Part shown: piece after piece, positions 11,705 to 19,647 of the stretch
Numbering within the stretch: position 1 is the first letter of the stretch
Layout of the letters: every line of letters starts with the position of its first letter
From: JBBQWT01 sp038210375
GTDB lineage: Bacteria; Acidobacteriota; Terriglobia; Terriglobales; Acidobacteriaceae
DNA: 64,000 nucleotides
Assembly (NCBI GenBank): GCA_038210375.1
Contig: JBBQWT010000003.1
Span: 62,001-126,000, forward strand
Reading direction: 5' to 3'
Made by a program: the position numbers and the translations under genes
Notes under the pieces: generated by a model
The model's database searches: none
Told to the model about the DNA's origin: nothing
Seen by the model: the letters and a program-made list of their open reading frames with translations, nothing else

Positions 11705-13416
11705 TCCTCTACAACCCTTGCCTGAATAGCAGACGCGTCGGGAGAAGGCGCAGGGGTCGCCATCGGCGTCACCAGTTTCGACTGGGCGGCGAAATCAATC
11801 GCCGCCTCATACCCGGCGTCCACGTGGCGCATCACGCCGATGGCGGGGTCGTTGGTGAGCACCCGCTCGATCCGCATCGCCATCTCGTTGCTGCCATCGG
11901 CGACCGTGACTTGGCCCGCATGCAGGGAATAACCAATGCCCACCCCGCCGCCGTTGTGAATCGAAACCCAACTGGCGCCACTGGCCGTGTTGAGCATGGC
12001 GTTGAGCAGAGGCCAGTCGGCTACGGCGTCGCTGCCATCCTTCATCTTTTCGGTTTCGCGGAAGGGTGAGGCCACCGAGCCGCAATCCAGGTGGTCGCGG
12101 CCGATTACTACCGGGGCTTTTATCTTTCCGTCTTTAACCAGCCGGTTGATGGCAAGGCCAAACTCCGCGCGCTCGCCCAGGCCCAGCCAGCATATACGCG
12201 CCGGCAAACCTTGAAACTTGATCCGCTTGCGGGCCAGGCGGAGCCAGCGATCGAGGGTTGGATTATGGGGAAACATTTCCAGCGCCAGTTCGTCGGTGAC
12301 CGCAATATCAGACGGCTCGCCGGAAAGCGCCACCCAGCGAAACGGCCCGCGCCCGGTACAGAACAGGGGACGAATATATTCCGGAACAAAGCCGGGAATG
12401 TCGTAGGCGGAGCTCACCCCTTGCTGAAAGGCGAACGTGCGAATGTTGTTTCCATAGTCGAAGGTCACGGAGCCCATTTTTTGCAGAGCCAGCATGCCTT
12501 CGACGTGGCTTGCAATCGATTGCAGTGACCGCGCAAGCTGCCCTTCAGGATCGCTCTGGCGCGCTTCCCGCGCTTGCGGCGCCGTCATGCCGGCGGGAAT
12601 GTAGCCGTTGAGCGGATCGTGGGCCGAGGTCTGGTCGGTCAGGATGTCGGGCACTACGCCGCGTTCGGCCAAGGCGGGCACGATCTCCGCGCAATTTCCC
12701 ACCAGGCCCACCGACACCGCTTCGTGCTTGCGCACCGCATTCTTCAGGATGCGCAGCGCCTCATCGAGATGGTTCACCATGAAGTCGCAGTAGCCTGACT
12801 TCAGCCGCTTCTTGATTCTTTCGGGATCGGCCTCGATGCCCAGAAATGCGGCGCCGGCCATGGTGGCAGCCAGCGGCTGCGCGCCTCCCATGCCTCCCAA
12901 TCCGCCGCTTACCACCAGCTTGCCCGCGAGGCTGCCGCCAAAGTGGCGGTCGGCGACGGCGCAAAATGTCTCGAAGGTTCCCTGCACGATTCCCTGCGAG
13001 CCGATATAGATCCAGGAGCCGGCAGTCATCTGGCCGTACATCATCAAACCCGCGCGCTCCAGCAGGTTGAACTGCTCCCAGTTCGACCAGTGCCCCACCA
13101 GATTGGAATTCGCGATCAGGACGCGGGGAGCGTATTCGTGGGTCTTGAAGATGCCGACCGGCTTACCCGATTGCACCAGCAGGGTCTCATCATTCTCGAT
13201 GGACTGCAGCGAGCGAATGATGGCGTGGTAGGAATTCCAGTTTCGAGCGGCCTTGCCGGTGCCGCCATAGACAACCAGATCCCCGGGACGCTCGGCCACC
13301 TCGTCATCGAGGTTGTTCATCAGCATGCGCATAGCAGCTTCCTGCTGCCAGCCTTTGCAGGATAGCCGCGAACCACGCGGAGCTCTTATGTGCAGCGTTT
13401 GCGCGCTATCGGACAT
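11701..13416 (-). CDS. hutU: Urocanate hydratase
   Basis: HutU converts urocanate to 4-imidazolone-5-propionate using tightly bound NAD+ in the cytoplasm. The 571-aa product has the family signatures VYGGTGKAARNW near the N-terminus, YIGSQGIVQGT, the NAD-binding GGLGGMGGAQPLA, and VGNCAEIVPAL. Its length is close to the usual 550-560 aa. The N-terminal 28 residues are poorly conserved, so translation could start at an internal ATG; no good ribosome binding site marks the first one. The stop overlaps the hutI start by four bases, so the two enzymes of consecutive steps are translationally coupled. Confidence 0.94.
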   Translation of the reverse strand: MSDSAQTLHIRAPRGSRLSCKGWQQEAAMRMLMNNLDDEVAERPGDLVVYGGTGKAARNWNSYHAIIRSLQSIENDETLLVQSGKPVGIFKTHEYAPRVLIANSNLVGHWSNWEQFNLLERAGLMMYGQMTAGSWIYIGSQGIVQGTFETFCAVADRHFGGSLAGKLVVSGGLGGMGGAQPLAATMAGAAFLGIEADPERIKKRLKSGYCDFMVNHLDEALRILKNAVRKHEAVSVGLVGNCAEIVPALAERGVVPDILTDQTSAHDPLNGYIPAGMTAPQAREARQSDPEGQLARSLQSIASHVEGMLALQKMGSVTFDYGNNIRTFAFQQGVSSAYDIPGFVPEYIRPLFCTGRGPFRWVALSGEPSDIAVTDELALEMFPHNPTLDRWLRLARKRIKFQGLPARICWLGLGERAEFGLAINRLVKDGKIKAPVVIGRDHLDCGSVASPFRETEKMKDGSDAVADWPLLNAMLNTASGASWVSIHNGGGVGIGYSLHAGQVTVADGSNEMAMRIERVLTNDPAIGVMRHVDAGYEAAIDFAAQSKLVTPMATPAPSPDASAIQARVVEE

Positions 13417-13477
13417 GCGACCACGATGTTAGTGCCTGTGCGGGCGGGTGGCAAATTGAGGGGTGGGTGCCGGTGCG

Positions 13478-13927
13478 CTACCAGGAACTGTATGCGGTGC
13501 CGTCGGAGCCAACGCCCGGGGCGCCGCTGTGGACGTCGCTGATGCCGGGCTCGGATTGATCGATGCTCAGCAGGATGTCTCCCTGTTCAACTTGCCAGGA
13601 CGTTCGGGAGTTGGTGAAAGGATCGAGCGGGAGCTGCTTCATGTAGTTCGCCGAAACCAGTTCATCGAGCGACTGCGGGCCGCGCAGCTTGTCCTCGGTA
13701 AATTGTTCGATGGATTCACGCATGCTATAGAGGTCTTGTCGCAGCACCGCCTCGCGCGCGCGGACAATGGATTGCTGGTAGTTGGGAACCGCAAACGAGA
13801 TCAGGATCAGAATGATGCCAATCACGATCATCAACTCAATCAGGGTAAAGCCCGACTGCCGCCGGGAACGGTGGCGCGAGCCAGGAGCTGCGGCGGTGCG
13901 CCGAGACCGGAATTTGCGAGGTTTCAT
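13478..13927 (-). CDS. Type II secretion/type IV pilus-like pseudopilin (second copy)
   Basis: This is a class III signal-peptide protein. A basic leader is followed by the prepilin peptidase site G-FTLIELM and a 20-residue hydrophobic helix, then a soluble domain of the GspG type, rich in Asp, Gln and Ser near its end. I start it at the ATG at 13927 (149 aa, beginning MKPRKF), 31 nt after the preceding pseudopilin stop. An upstream in-frame start at 14017 would overlap that gene by 59 nt. It would be processed by a prepilin peptidase and assembled into a short periplasmic fibre together with its neighbour and the secretin. Confidence 0.82.
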   Translation of the reverse strand: MKPRKFRSRRTAAAPGSRHRSRRQSGFTLIELMIVIGIILILISFAVPNYQQSIVRAREAVLRQDLYSMRESIEQFTEDKLRGPQSLDELVSANYMKQLPLDPFTNSRTSWQVEQGDILLSIDQSEPGISDVHSGAPGVGSDGTAYSSW

Positions 13928-13958
13928 CAAGATGAGGCCCGGGGTTACTTCCTTTATT

Positions 13959-14438
13959 TTACCAGTCAGAATACTTGCTGCCATCGATGGCGGTTCCCTG
14001 TGAGGTGGTATGGACATTAAACAGGTTTTGTCCTCCCCACGAATCGCTTTTGGGATCGTCTTCCATACTGAGCTTCCCCCACTCGGCTTTGCCGGTCATG
14101 GGATCGACAGGGATGGTTCGCAGGAACCGAACTTTTTTGCCTTGCACGTCCACGCCGTCCACCAGGATTTGCAGATCGGGAGGGTAGCCATTGGTGCCCA
14201 CCTTGACGCGGAAGGCGTTGCGATCCGCCGCGTCCTTATAGTGGTCGATGGCGTCGCGCATCTCCCATAAATCCCGGCGAAGCTCATGTTCTTTCTCGCG
14301 CTTCACCCGCATCCTGGCGATGGGTATCACCGCGCCGGTCAGGATCGTAATAATGGCGATGGCGACGATCAGCTCCAGCAGGGTGAATCCACTTTCGCGT
14401 TTCCACCGGGCGGCTCTGAAATTGCGGGCTTCGGTCAT
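13959..14438 (-). CDS. GspG-like pseudopilin
   Basis: This 159-aa protein has the prepilin motif ESG-FTLLELIV followed by a hydrophobic helix and an amphipathic continuation with many Arg and Glu residues. The globular domain ends with a GspG-like pattern (Pro-Asp-Leu, then a WGGQ segment, then KYSDW). It is expected to be a major pseudopilin of a type II-like secretion or pilus apparatus. It lies 56 nt downstream of the secretin gene and 31 nt upstream of a second pseudopilin, all on the minus strand, so the three are probably co-transcribed. Confidence 0.85.
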   Translation of the reverse strand: MTEARNFRAARWKRESGFTLLELIVAIAIITILTGAVIPIARMRVKREKEHELRRDLWEMRDAIDHYKDAADRNAFRVKVGTNGYPPDLQILVDGVDVQGKKVRFLRTIPVDPMTGKAEWGKLSMEDDPKSDSWGGQNLFNVHTTSQGTAIDGSKYSDW

Positions 14439-14494
14439 AGCTTCCCTACACCGCTGGTAATCTTACCGCCACGGCGAAGGCCGAGGCCGGCAAG

Positions 14495-16840
14495 TCAGCG
14501 GATGCTGACACTCATGGCTGATCCCACGGCGGGCAGGGGCTGCATCGCGCCGTTGCGCGCACCCGGCCGGGTGATCGAAATCTGGGTTTCGCCCTTGGCT
14601 TTGGCCATCAAGGTGAGCACGAACACGGTGCCATCACCCTGAATGCCGGCAACGTTGGGAGGGCGCGTGGCGTTGGCCTGCAGCAATCCCGGTGGGTCTT
14701 CGCGATGCACCAGCGCCACCGCCTGGCCGTCGCGTGAAAGCAGGTCGCCATTGGCGATGTTCATCAGTTGCAGCAGCTTGGGGTCGTAGCTGATCTGCAC
14801 CGGCACCGCGCCCAGGTCTTTGGCGCCGGCCACGTTAATCGCCACCGAAAAAATTGAGCCCGCGGCGGCCTGCATGGTGCTGGGTGCGAAGCTTAAGGAC
14901 ACACCCCCAGGTGGCGGAGCGGGAGCCGGCGATTCAGGCGAGGTTGGCGGAGGCGGCGACACCATCACGCCGGGCCCGGCGACAGCCTGTACCGGCGCCA
15001 TCGCCCCGACCGGAGCCATTCCGTTGACCGCGACCACCGCGGCTACCGGCGCCATGCGGGCGGGGCCGTGGCGCAGGTCTATGGCGTTGCTGGTGCCCAC
15101 GTCGATGGCGCGATTATTCAACTCGGTAATTTCCTGCCCGCGCACGATGTGAGGAATCAGAACAAACACAATCTCATCGTCGGTCTTTTGCCTTGTCTGG
15201 CTGCCAAACAAATGCTTGAGCAGAGGAATCTTGATTAAACCCGGCACCCCGCTGATGCTGGTGGAATCGTTGGTCTCAAAAATTCCGCCCAGCAGGTTCA
15301 CTTCGCCTTCCTTCAGCCGGATCTCGTGTTCGACCTTGCGCTGGCTGATAATGGGCTGGCTGATGCCGCCGATGTTGGAGGTGCCGGATTGCGACGAGAC
15401 TTCGAGCGAGACCTTTAATGTAACCTCACGGTTGGAGTGCACGTAAGGAGTGATGTCCATGTTGACGCCGACATCGATAAATTGAAACTGGGTCTGCACG
15501 CCGAAGCCCGCGCCCGGCAAGCCCGCGCCCGGCACGCCGCCAAATGACCCGGTAGCGATGGGGATGCGGTCGCCAATCTTCAGCGACGCCTTGATGCCGT
15601 CTGAGGCCCTGATCTGCGGGTTCTGCAGCAGAGTGGTGTCAGCGTCAGAGCTCAGAAAATTCAAGCTGGCTTGCGGAATCGTAACCGAAATGTCGCGGTC
15701 GGTGAGTGACTTCAAAACATTGAGGCTCAAGTTGCCGGTGGAAGTCGTGGTGGTCGAGCCGGTCGTGGTGCCGGTACCGGTGCCGGTGGTAGTCGAAGTG
15801 GTGGTGCCGGTAAAGGGCACGATGCCCGCTGAAACCGAAGTCGGTGGCTGGAAACCCAGGTTGCGCATGCGATCGCGCCGCACCTGCAATACTGCCACGT
15901 CCACGATCACCTCGGGTTTGGATTTATCCAGGTCGCCAATCAGTTTTTCGGCCAGCGCCACCTGGTCGGGGGTGGCGCGTATGACGATCGCCCCCTGGGA
16001 GGGCACCTGCTGAATCTTGGGCGCTTCCAGCACCGTGCGCAAGGCATTGGCGATGTCCTGCAGGTCGGTAGTCCCGGAAAGGTTCCCCAGGTAGAACGTT
16101 TTGACCACGCTTTGTTCCAGTTCTTTGCGTTTGGAAGGGGTGTCGGAGGCCACAAAAATGGTGTTAGGAGTCACGGGGCGCCAGAAGGTCTTGGATTCAA
16201 TGGCGACGATGTCGAGAGCTTCCTGCAGCGTGACCGAGTTGAGCTGCAAGGGAATACGCCGCGAAGTGTAGTCGGGGTCGAACAAGACGTTGACCCCGGC
16301 GAGCTGTCCGATGGTCTGGTAAATCACCTTGCTGTCTTCGGCGATGCGCAGGGTGATGGGCTGGTCAGAGATGGGTGCGAGTTCCACCGGCCCCTCGGCC
16401 TGCTCGGCGCGGCGGGTGATGGGGCTTACCGGCAAGCCGGTCGGGCCCAGCGTCGCCGAAGGATTGGCTTGCTGGGCGCTTAATATCCGGCGCACCCGGC
16501 GAATTTCCTGCAACGCCATTTCGCTCGATGGATCGATTCTGGCAGCCTCTTCGAACAGCGCCAGGGCCTCGGAGAATTTCCCCGCGTCTCCCAGTATCTG
16601 GCCGCGATGAATCTTGGAGGCCGCGGCGAGAAAACGGGTGCGCTCGAAGGACGCCCGGAACCGCAGGTCCGACGGCTTCTGCTGGTAGGCCTGCTTGTAG
16701 AACTCGAAGGCCGCTTCATAGTCCTGGCGGGTTTCGGCGGCGCGCCCTTTGGTAAAAAGTGAGCGCGTGCTTTCACCAGCGACACTGATGCTCAGGCAGG
16801 CCAGCAGCAGGAGCACTGCCGCCTTCAGCGGGAGCCGCAT
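14495..16840 (-). CDS. Outer-membrane secretin (GspD/PilQ type) with C-terminal cohesin-like domain
   Basis: Secretins form the outer-membrane gate of type II secretion and type IV pilus systems. This 781-aa protein has a signal peptide, TPR-like helices at about 25-125, an N0/STN-type domain, an N1 domain (PDQVALAEKLIGDLD) and the secretin core (motifs GDRIPIATG and VNLLGGIFE). A Pro/Ala-rich linker leads to a last 140-residue beta-sandwich that looks like a cohesin domain (FSVAINVAGA, then VQISYDPKLLQL). A low-complexity Thr/Gly stretch lies in the middle. The start at 16840 has a strong AAGGAG site; a longer frame to 16885 lacks one. The secretin-cohesin fusion is, to my knowledge, seen in Acidobacteriota. 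Confidence 0.9.
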   Translation of the reverse strand: MRLPLKAAVLLLLACLSISVAGESTRSLFTKGRAAETRQDYEAAFEFYKQAYQQKPSDLRFRASFERTRFLAAASKIHRGQILGDAGKFSEALALFEEAARIDPSSEMALQEIRRVRRILSAQQANPSATLGPTGLPVSPITRRAEQAEGPVELAPISDQPITLRIAEDSKVIYQTIGQLAGVNVLFDPDYTSRRIPLQLNSVTLQEALDIVAIESKTFWRPVTPNTIFVASDTPSKRKELEQSVVKTFYLGNLSGTTDLQDIANALRTVLEAPKIQQVPSQGAIVIRATPDQVALAEKLIGDLDKSKPEVIVDVAVLQVRRDRMRNLGFQPPTSVSAGIVPFTGTTTSTTTGTGTGTTTGSTTTTSTGNLSLNVLKSLTDRDISVTIPQASLNFLSSDADTTLLQNPQIRASDGIKASLKIGDRIPIATGSFGGVPGAGLPGAGFGVQTQFQFIDVGVNMDITPYVHSNREVTLKVSLEVSSQSGTSNIGGISQPIISQRKVEHEIRLKEGEVNLLGGIFETNDSTSISGVPGLIKIPLLKHLFGSQTRQKTDDEIVFVLIPHIVRGQEITELNNRAIDVGTSNAIDLRHGPARMAPVAAVVAVNGMAPVGAMAPVQAVAGPGVMVSPPPPTSPESPAPAPPPGGVSLSFAPSTMQAAAGSIFSVAINVAGAKDLGAVPVQISYDPKLLQLMNIANGDLLSRDGQAVALVHREDPPGLLQANATRPPNVAGIQGDGTVFVLTLMAKAKGETQISITRPGARNGAMQPLPAVGSAMSVSIR

Positions 16841-17147
16841 TGATCTCCTTGGATTTCGGGAACGGGAAACTGCGCTAGAGGCCACGGGTCAGGATGTCCA
16901 GATTCAATGAGGATATTATTTCTAACCGTCAACTGCGTCGTCGTATGGATGGCCATTTTGCGCTGGGTTTTACCCATCGAAACCTGCGCGATTATAACAT
17001 CGCGGTTGCCGCGGCCGGGCGTATCCCAGCAGCTTTCGCTGTAAACAACTGGTAAAACAATTACCCGCGGCGGCCGCCCGATCTGGCGCCCCAGGGTTTG
17101 GCCGCCCGGTTACCCGGCAGGTACACTGAACTGCACCCGCTGCTCCC
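16841..17147. other. Divergent intergenic region between secretin and smpB
   Basis: This non-coding 307 bp separates two divergent genes and should hold promoters in both directions. An A+T-rich patch near 16910-16925 and a TATAAC sequence near 16993 could be minus-10 elements, but I cannot pair either with a good minus-35 box. No RNA gene was recognised, and no tmRNA is visible despite smpB next door. Confidence 0.35.
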
Positions 17148-17675
17148 ATGCCCCGTCAAACATCACACCAGGTACGACCGGAGAAACCCAAGTCTCCACC
17201 GCGCGATCCGACCGCGGCGGGGGAGCGCGACGTCGCCAATAACCGCGCGGCATATCACAACTATTTTCTGACCGATAAGTTCGAGAGTGGAATCGTGCTG
17301 ACCGGCACCGAAGTAAAATCAATTCGCTCCGGCCTGGCAAATCTGAAGGACGCTTATGGTTTGGTCAAGAACGGCGAGTTGTGGCTGCTCAACGCCCATA
17401 TCGGCCACTACGACCACGGCAATATCTGGAACCATGCGCCCACCCGCACCCGCAAGCTGCTGGTGCACAAGCTTGAGATCAGCAAGCTGCTGGCCAAGAC
17501 CATGCAAAAGGGCGTGACCATCATTCCCACCCGGCTGTATTTCAAGAACGGCAAGGTGAAGTGTGAGCTGGCGCTGGCCAAGGGCAAGCAGCTTTGGGAC
17601 AAGCGCGAAACCGAGAAACGCCGTACCGCGGACAAAGAAACCCGTGAAGCCATCGCGCGCAGCCGCAAAAGTTAG
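17148..17675 (+). CDS. smpB: SsrA-binding protein SmpB
   Basis: SmpB binds tmRNA and brings it to stalled ribosomes for trans-translation. Conserved elements are NNRAAYHNYF, GIVLTGTEVKSIRSG, AHIGHY and the C-terminal basic tail with LWDKRETEKRR and a final Lys/Arg-rich helix. The product is 175 aa, slightly longer than the usual 150-160 because of a basic, Pro-rich N-terminal leader of about 25 residues. A start just before the NNRAAY core is possible but no better codon or ribosome binding site is visible. It stands alone between the secretin operon and pepA. Confidence 0.95.
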   Translation: MPRQTSHQVRPEKPKSPPRDPTAAGERDVANNRAAYHNYFLTDKFESGIVLTGTEVKSIRSGLANLKDAYGLVKNGELWLLNAHIGHYDHGNIWNHAPTRTRKLLVHKLEISKLLAKTMQKGVTIIPTRLYFKNGKVKCELALAKGKQLWDKRETEKRRTADKETREAIARSRKS

Positions 17676-17781
17676 CCGCAGCCCCGCATCATGCGGCGGC
17701 TGAACCACAGCTATAATTGAAGTTCATACCGCCTGGCCTCACTACGGCAATCAATTTCCCCATCAAAGGTGTAAATCCTGC

Positions 17782-19344
17782 ATGCAAATTGAACTGAAGA
17801 TCAAGAAATTCGTTGAAGTTGAAACCGATTGCCTGGTGGCGTTTGTGGTGGACACCGGTTCCAAGGATTCCCCGCGGCCTTCAGTCCTCGGCGGCAAGGC
17901 CCTGGCGGACCTCAGTGATGAATTGGCCGCGGGCGGTGAGCTTACCGGCAAGCCCATGGAAACGGTGCTGCTTCACCAGCCCGACGGCCTCAAGGCCAAA
18001 CGCCTGTTGTTCGTGGGCTGCGGAAAAGCCAACAAGCTCGGCGGAGTGGAATTACGCAGACTGGCCGGCGCCGCGGCGCGGTTCCTGCGCGCCCGCTCCA
18101 TCAAGGATATTGCCTTTGCCCTGCCCGACGAAGGTGAGTGGGAAAACAAGCTGGAGAAAGATAAGTCTAAAGCCCAGGCATCTTCCGGCAGCCGCGCTTC
18201 GTTCGCCGGTCTCGACGTGGCGCGCGCCATTGTTGAAGGCGCGTTCGTGGCCGACTTTGATCCCGATGTCTACAAGAGCCATCGCAAAGACCTCAGCCTG
18301 CGCAGCCTTACCATCGTGGCGTCCCCGGCGCGCAAGAGCTCGGAAAAATCGCTGGCTTCGACGCTCAATTCGGCGCGCATCATCGGGGAATCGCAGAATT
18401 TTACCCGCCAACTGGTAAACGAACCCGGCAACGCGATGACGCCCACGGCGCTCGCGGAGAGCGCCCGCAAGATGGCGGCGGAGTGCGGATTGAAATGCGA
18501 AGTCCTCGGACCGAAGGAAATTCAGAAACATAAGATGGGCGCATTCTGGGCGGTGGCCAAGGGATCGGAGGAGCCGCCTGCCTTGATCGTACTGCGCTAC
18601 GAGCCGTCGGGCGCGCCCTCGAACCCAGTCATAGGGTTAGTGGGCAAGGGAGTGACGTTTGATTCCGGCGGAATTTCCATCAAACCCGCCGACGGCATGG
18701 AGAAGATGAAGTACGACATGGCCGGCGCTGCCGCGATGCTGGGCGCCATGCGCGCCATCGCATTGCTCAAACCGAAAGTAAGAGTCACCGCGATCGTTTG
18801 TGCCACCGAGAACATGCCCAGCGGCAAAGCCTACAAGCCCGGCGATGTGGAAATCGCGATGTCAGGCAAATCCATCGAGGTCATCAACACCGACGCCGAA
18901 GGACGCATGATCCTGGCCGACGGCCTGGCCTATGCCCGGGAACTCGGATGCACCCACCTGGTCGATGCCGCCACCCTCACTGGAGCGTGCGTGGTCGCGC
19001 TGGGCATGATCAACGCCGGCATCTTCGCCAACGATGATTCCCTGTACGACCGCTTTCACGAAGCCCAGCAGAGCGCGGGAGAAAAATTCTGGCGCCTGCC
19101 GGTCGAAGACGAATACCAGGAGATGATCAAATCCGGCATCGCCGACATCGTCAATTCCGCCGGGCGCTGGGGAGGCGCCATCAGCGCCGCCATGTTCCTC
19201 AAAGAGTTCGTCGAAGACACGCCGTGGATTCATCTGGACATCGCGGGCATCGCCTGGATGGAAGAAGCCAAACCCTGGATCGCCAAGGGACCTACGGGGA
19301 TCGCGGTGCGCAGCCTGGTGCAGTTCGTGCAGGATTTTGCCTAG
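17782..19344 (+). CDS. pepA: Leucyl aminopeptidase (M17 cytosol aminopeptidase)
   Basis: PepA is a hexameric two-metal aminopeptidase of peptide turnover. The C-terminal catalytic domain shows GKGVTFDSGGISIK, the metal-binding MKYDMAGAAAM, and the family signature NTDAEGRMILADGLAYA, which contributes the metal ligands and catalytic Arg. The N-terminal alpha/beta domain (about 1-170) is shorter in similarity but has the expected layout. At 520 aa it is near the typical length of about 500. The start at 17782 is an ATG 107 nt after smpB. No DNA-binding role (as in E. coli XerA/PepA) can be judged from this sequence. Confidence 0.95.
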   Translation: MQIELKIKKFVEVETDCLVAFVVDTGSKDSPRPSVLGGKALADLSDELAAGGELTGKPMETVLLHQPDGLKAKRLLFVGCGKANKLGGVELRRLAGAAARFLRARSIKDIAFALPDEGEWENKLEKDKSKAQASSGSRASFAGLDVARAIVEGAFVADFDPDVYKSHRKDLSLRSLTIVASPARKSSEKSLASTLNSARIIGESQNFTRQLVNEPGNAMTPTALAESARKMAAECGLKCEVLGPKEIQKHKMGAFWAVAKGSEEPPALIVLRYEPSGAPSNPVIGLVGKGVTFDSGGISIKPADGMEKMKYDMAGAAAMLGAMRAIALLKPKVRVTAIVCATENMPSGKAYKPGDVEIAMSGKSIEVINTDAEGRMILADGLAYARELGCTHLVDAATLTGACVVALGMINAGIFANDDSLYDRFHEAQQSAGEKFWRLPVEDEYQEMIKSGIADIVNSAGRWGGAISAAMFLKEFVEDTPWIHLDIAGIAWMEEAKPWIAKGPTGIAVRSLVQFVQDFA

Positions 19345-19347
19345 GGT

Positions 19348-19545
19348 CTAGTTTATAAGTTTCTTCAGAACGCGATCCATGTCATCGGATTCCGGGCCCG
19401 GACACTGAACAGTCCAGCGAGCATAGTGGTTATGCCAACCGTGTTTTTTTATTAGTTCATCGTTGCGAAGTGCTTTGCGAAACTTCTTGGCGGGAATGCC
19501 CGCATTCTTGGCCATTTGCTCTGCTGTTTTCGAATGGGGCGTCAT
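19348..19545 (-). CDS. Small HTH-like hypothetical protein
   Basis: This 65-aa basic protein contains a short pattern, TAEQMAKNAGIPAKKFRKALR, that looks like the start of a helix-turn-helix (IAxxLGxxxKxxRxxLR), followed by WHNHYARWTV. I recall similar small orphan proteins in soil bacteria but no defined role. It lies tail-to-tail with pepA (4 nt apart) and has a plausible ribosome binding site before its ATG. A DNA- or RNA-binding function is only an inference. Confidence 0.55.
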   Translation of the reverse strand: MTPHSKTAEQMAKNAGIPAKKFRKALRNDELIKKHGWHNHYARWTVQCPGPESDDMDRVLKKLIN

Positions 19546-19647
19546 AGGGGTAGCTTACTCGCCTTTGATTCGCCAGCTGTACAATTTCCTCATGATACTG
19601 ACTGCCTAAGCTGAGCCATAACCCGATTTTGCTGAGGTCGATTCGCC

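Noticed and set aside
13928..14017. Longer start of the second pseudopilin
   Set aside because: It overlaps the first pseudopilin gene by 59 nt and the class III leader is already complete from 13927.
15720..15830. Tandem GTC/GGT-rich stretch in the secretin gene as a repeat array
   Set aside because: It encodes a Thr/Gly low-complexity linker within the secretin frame; no spacers, so not a CRISPR or satellite.
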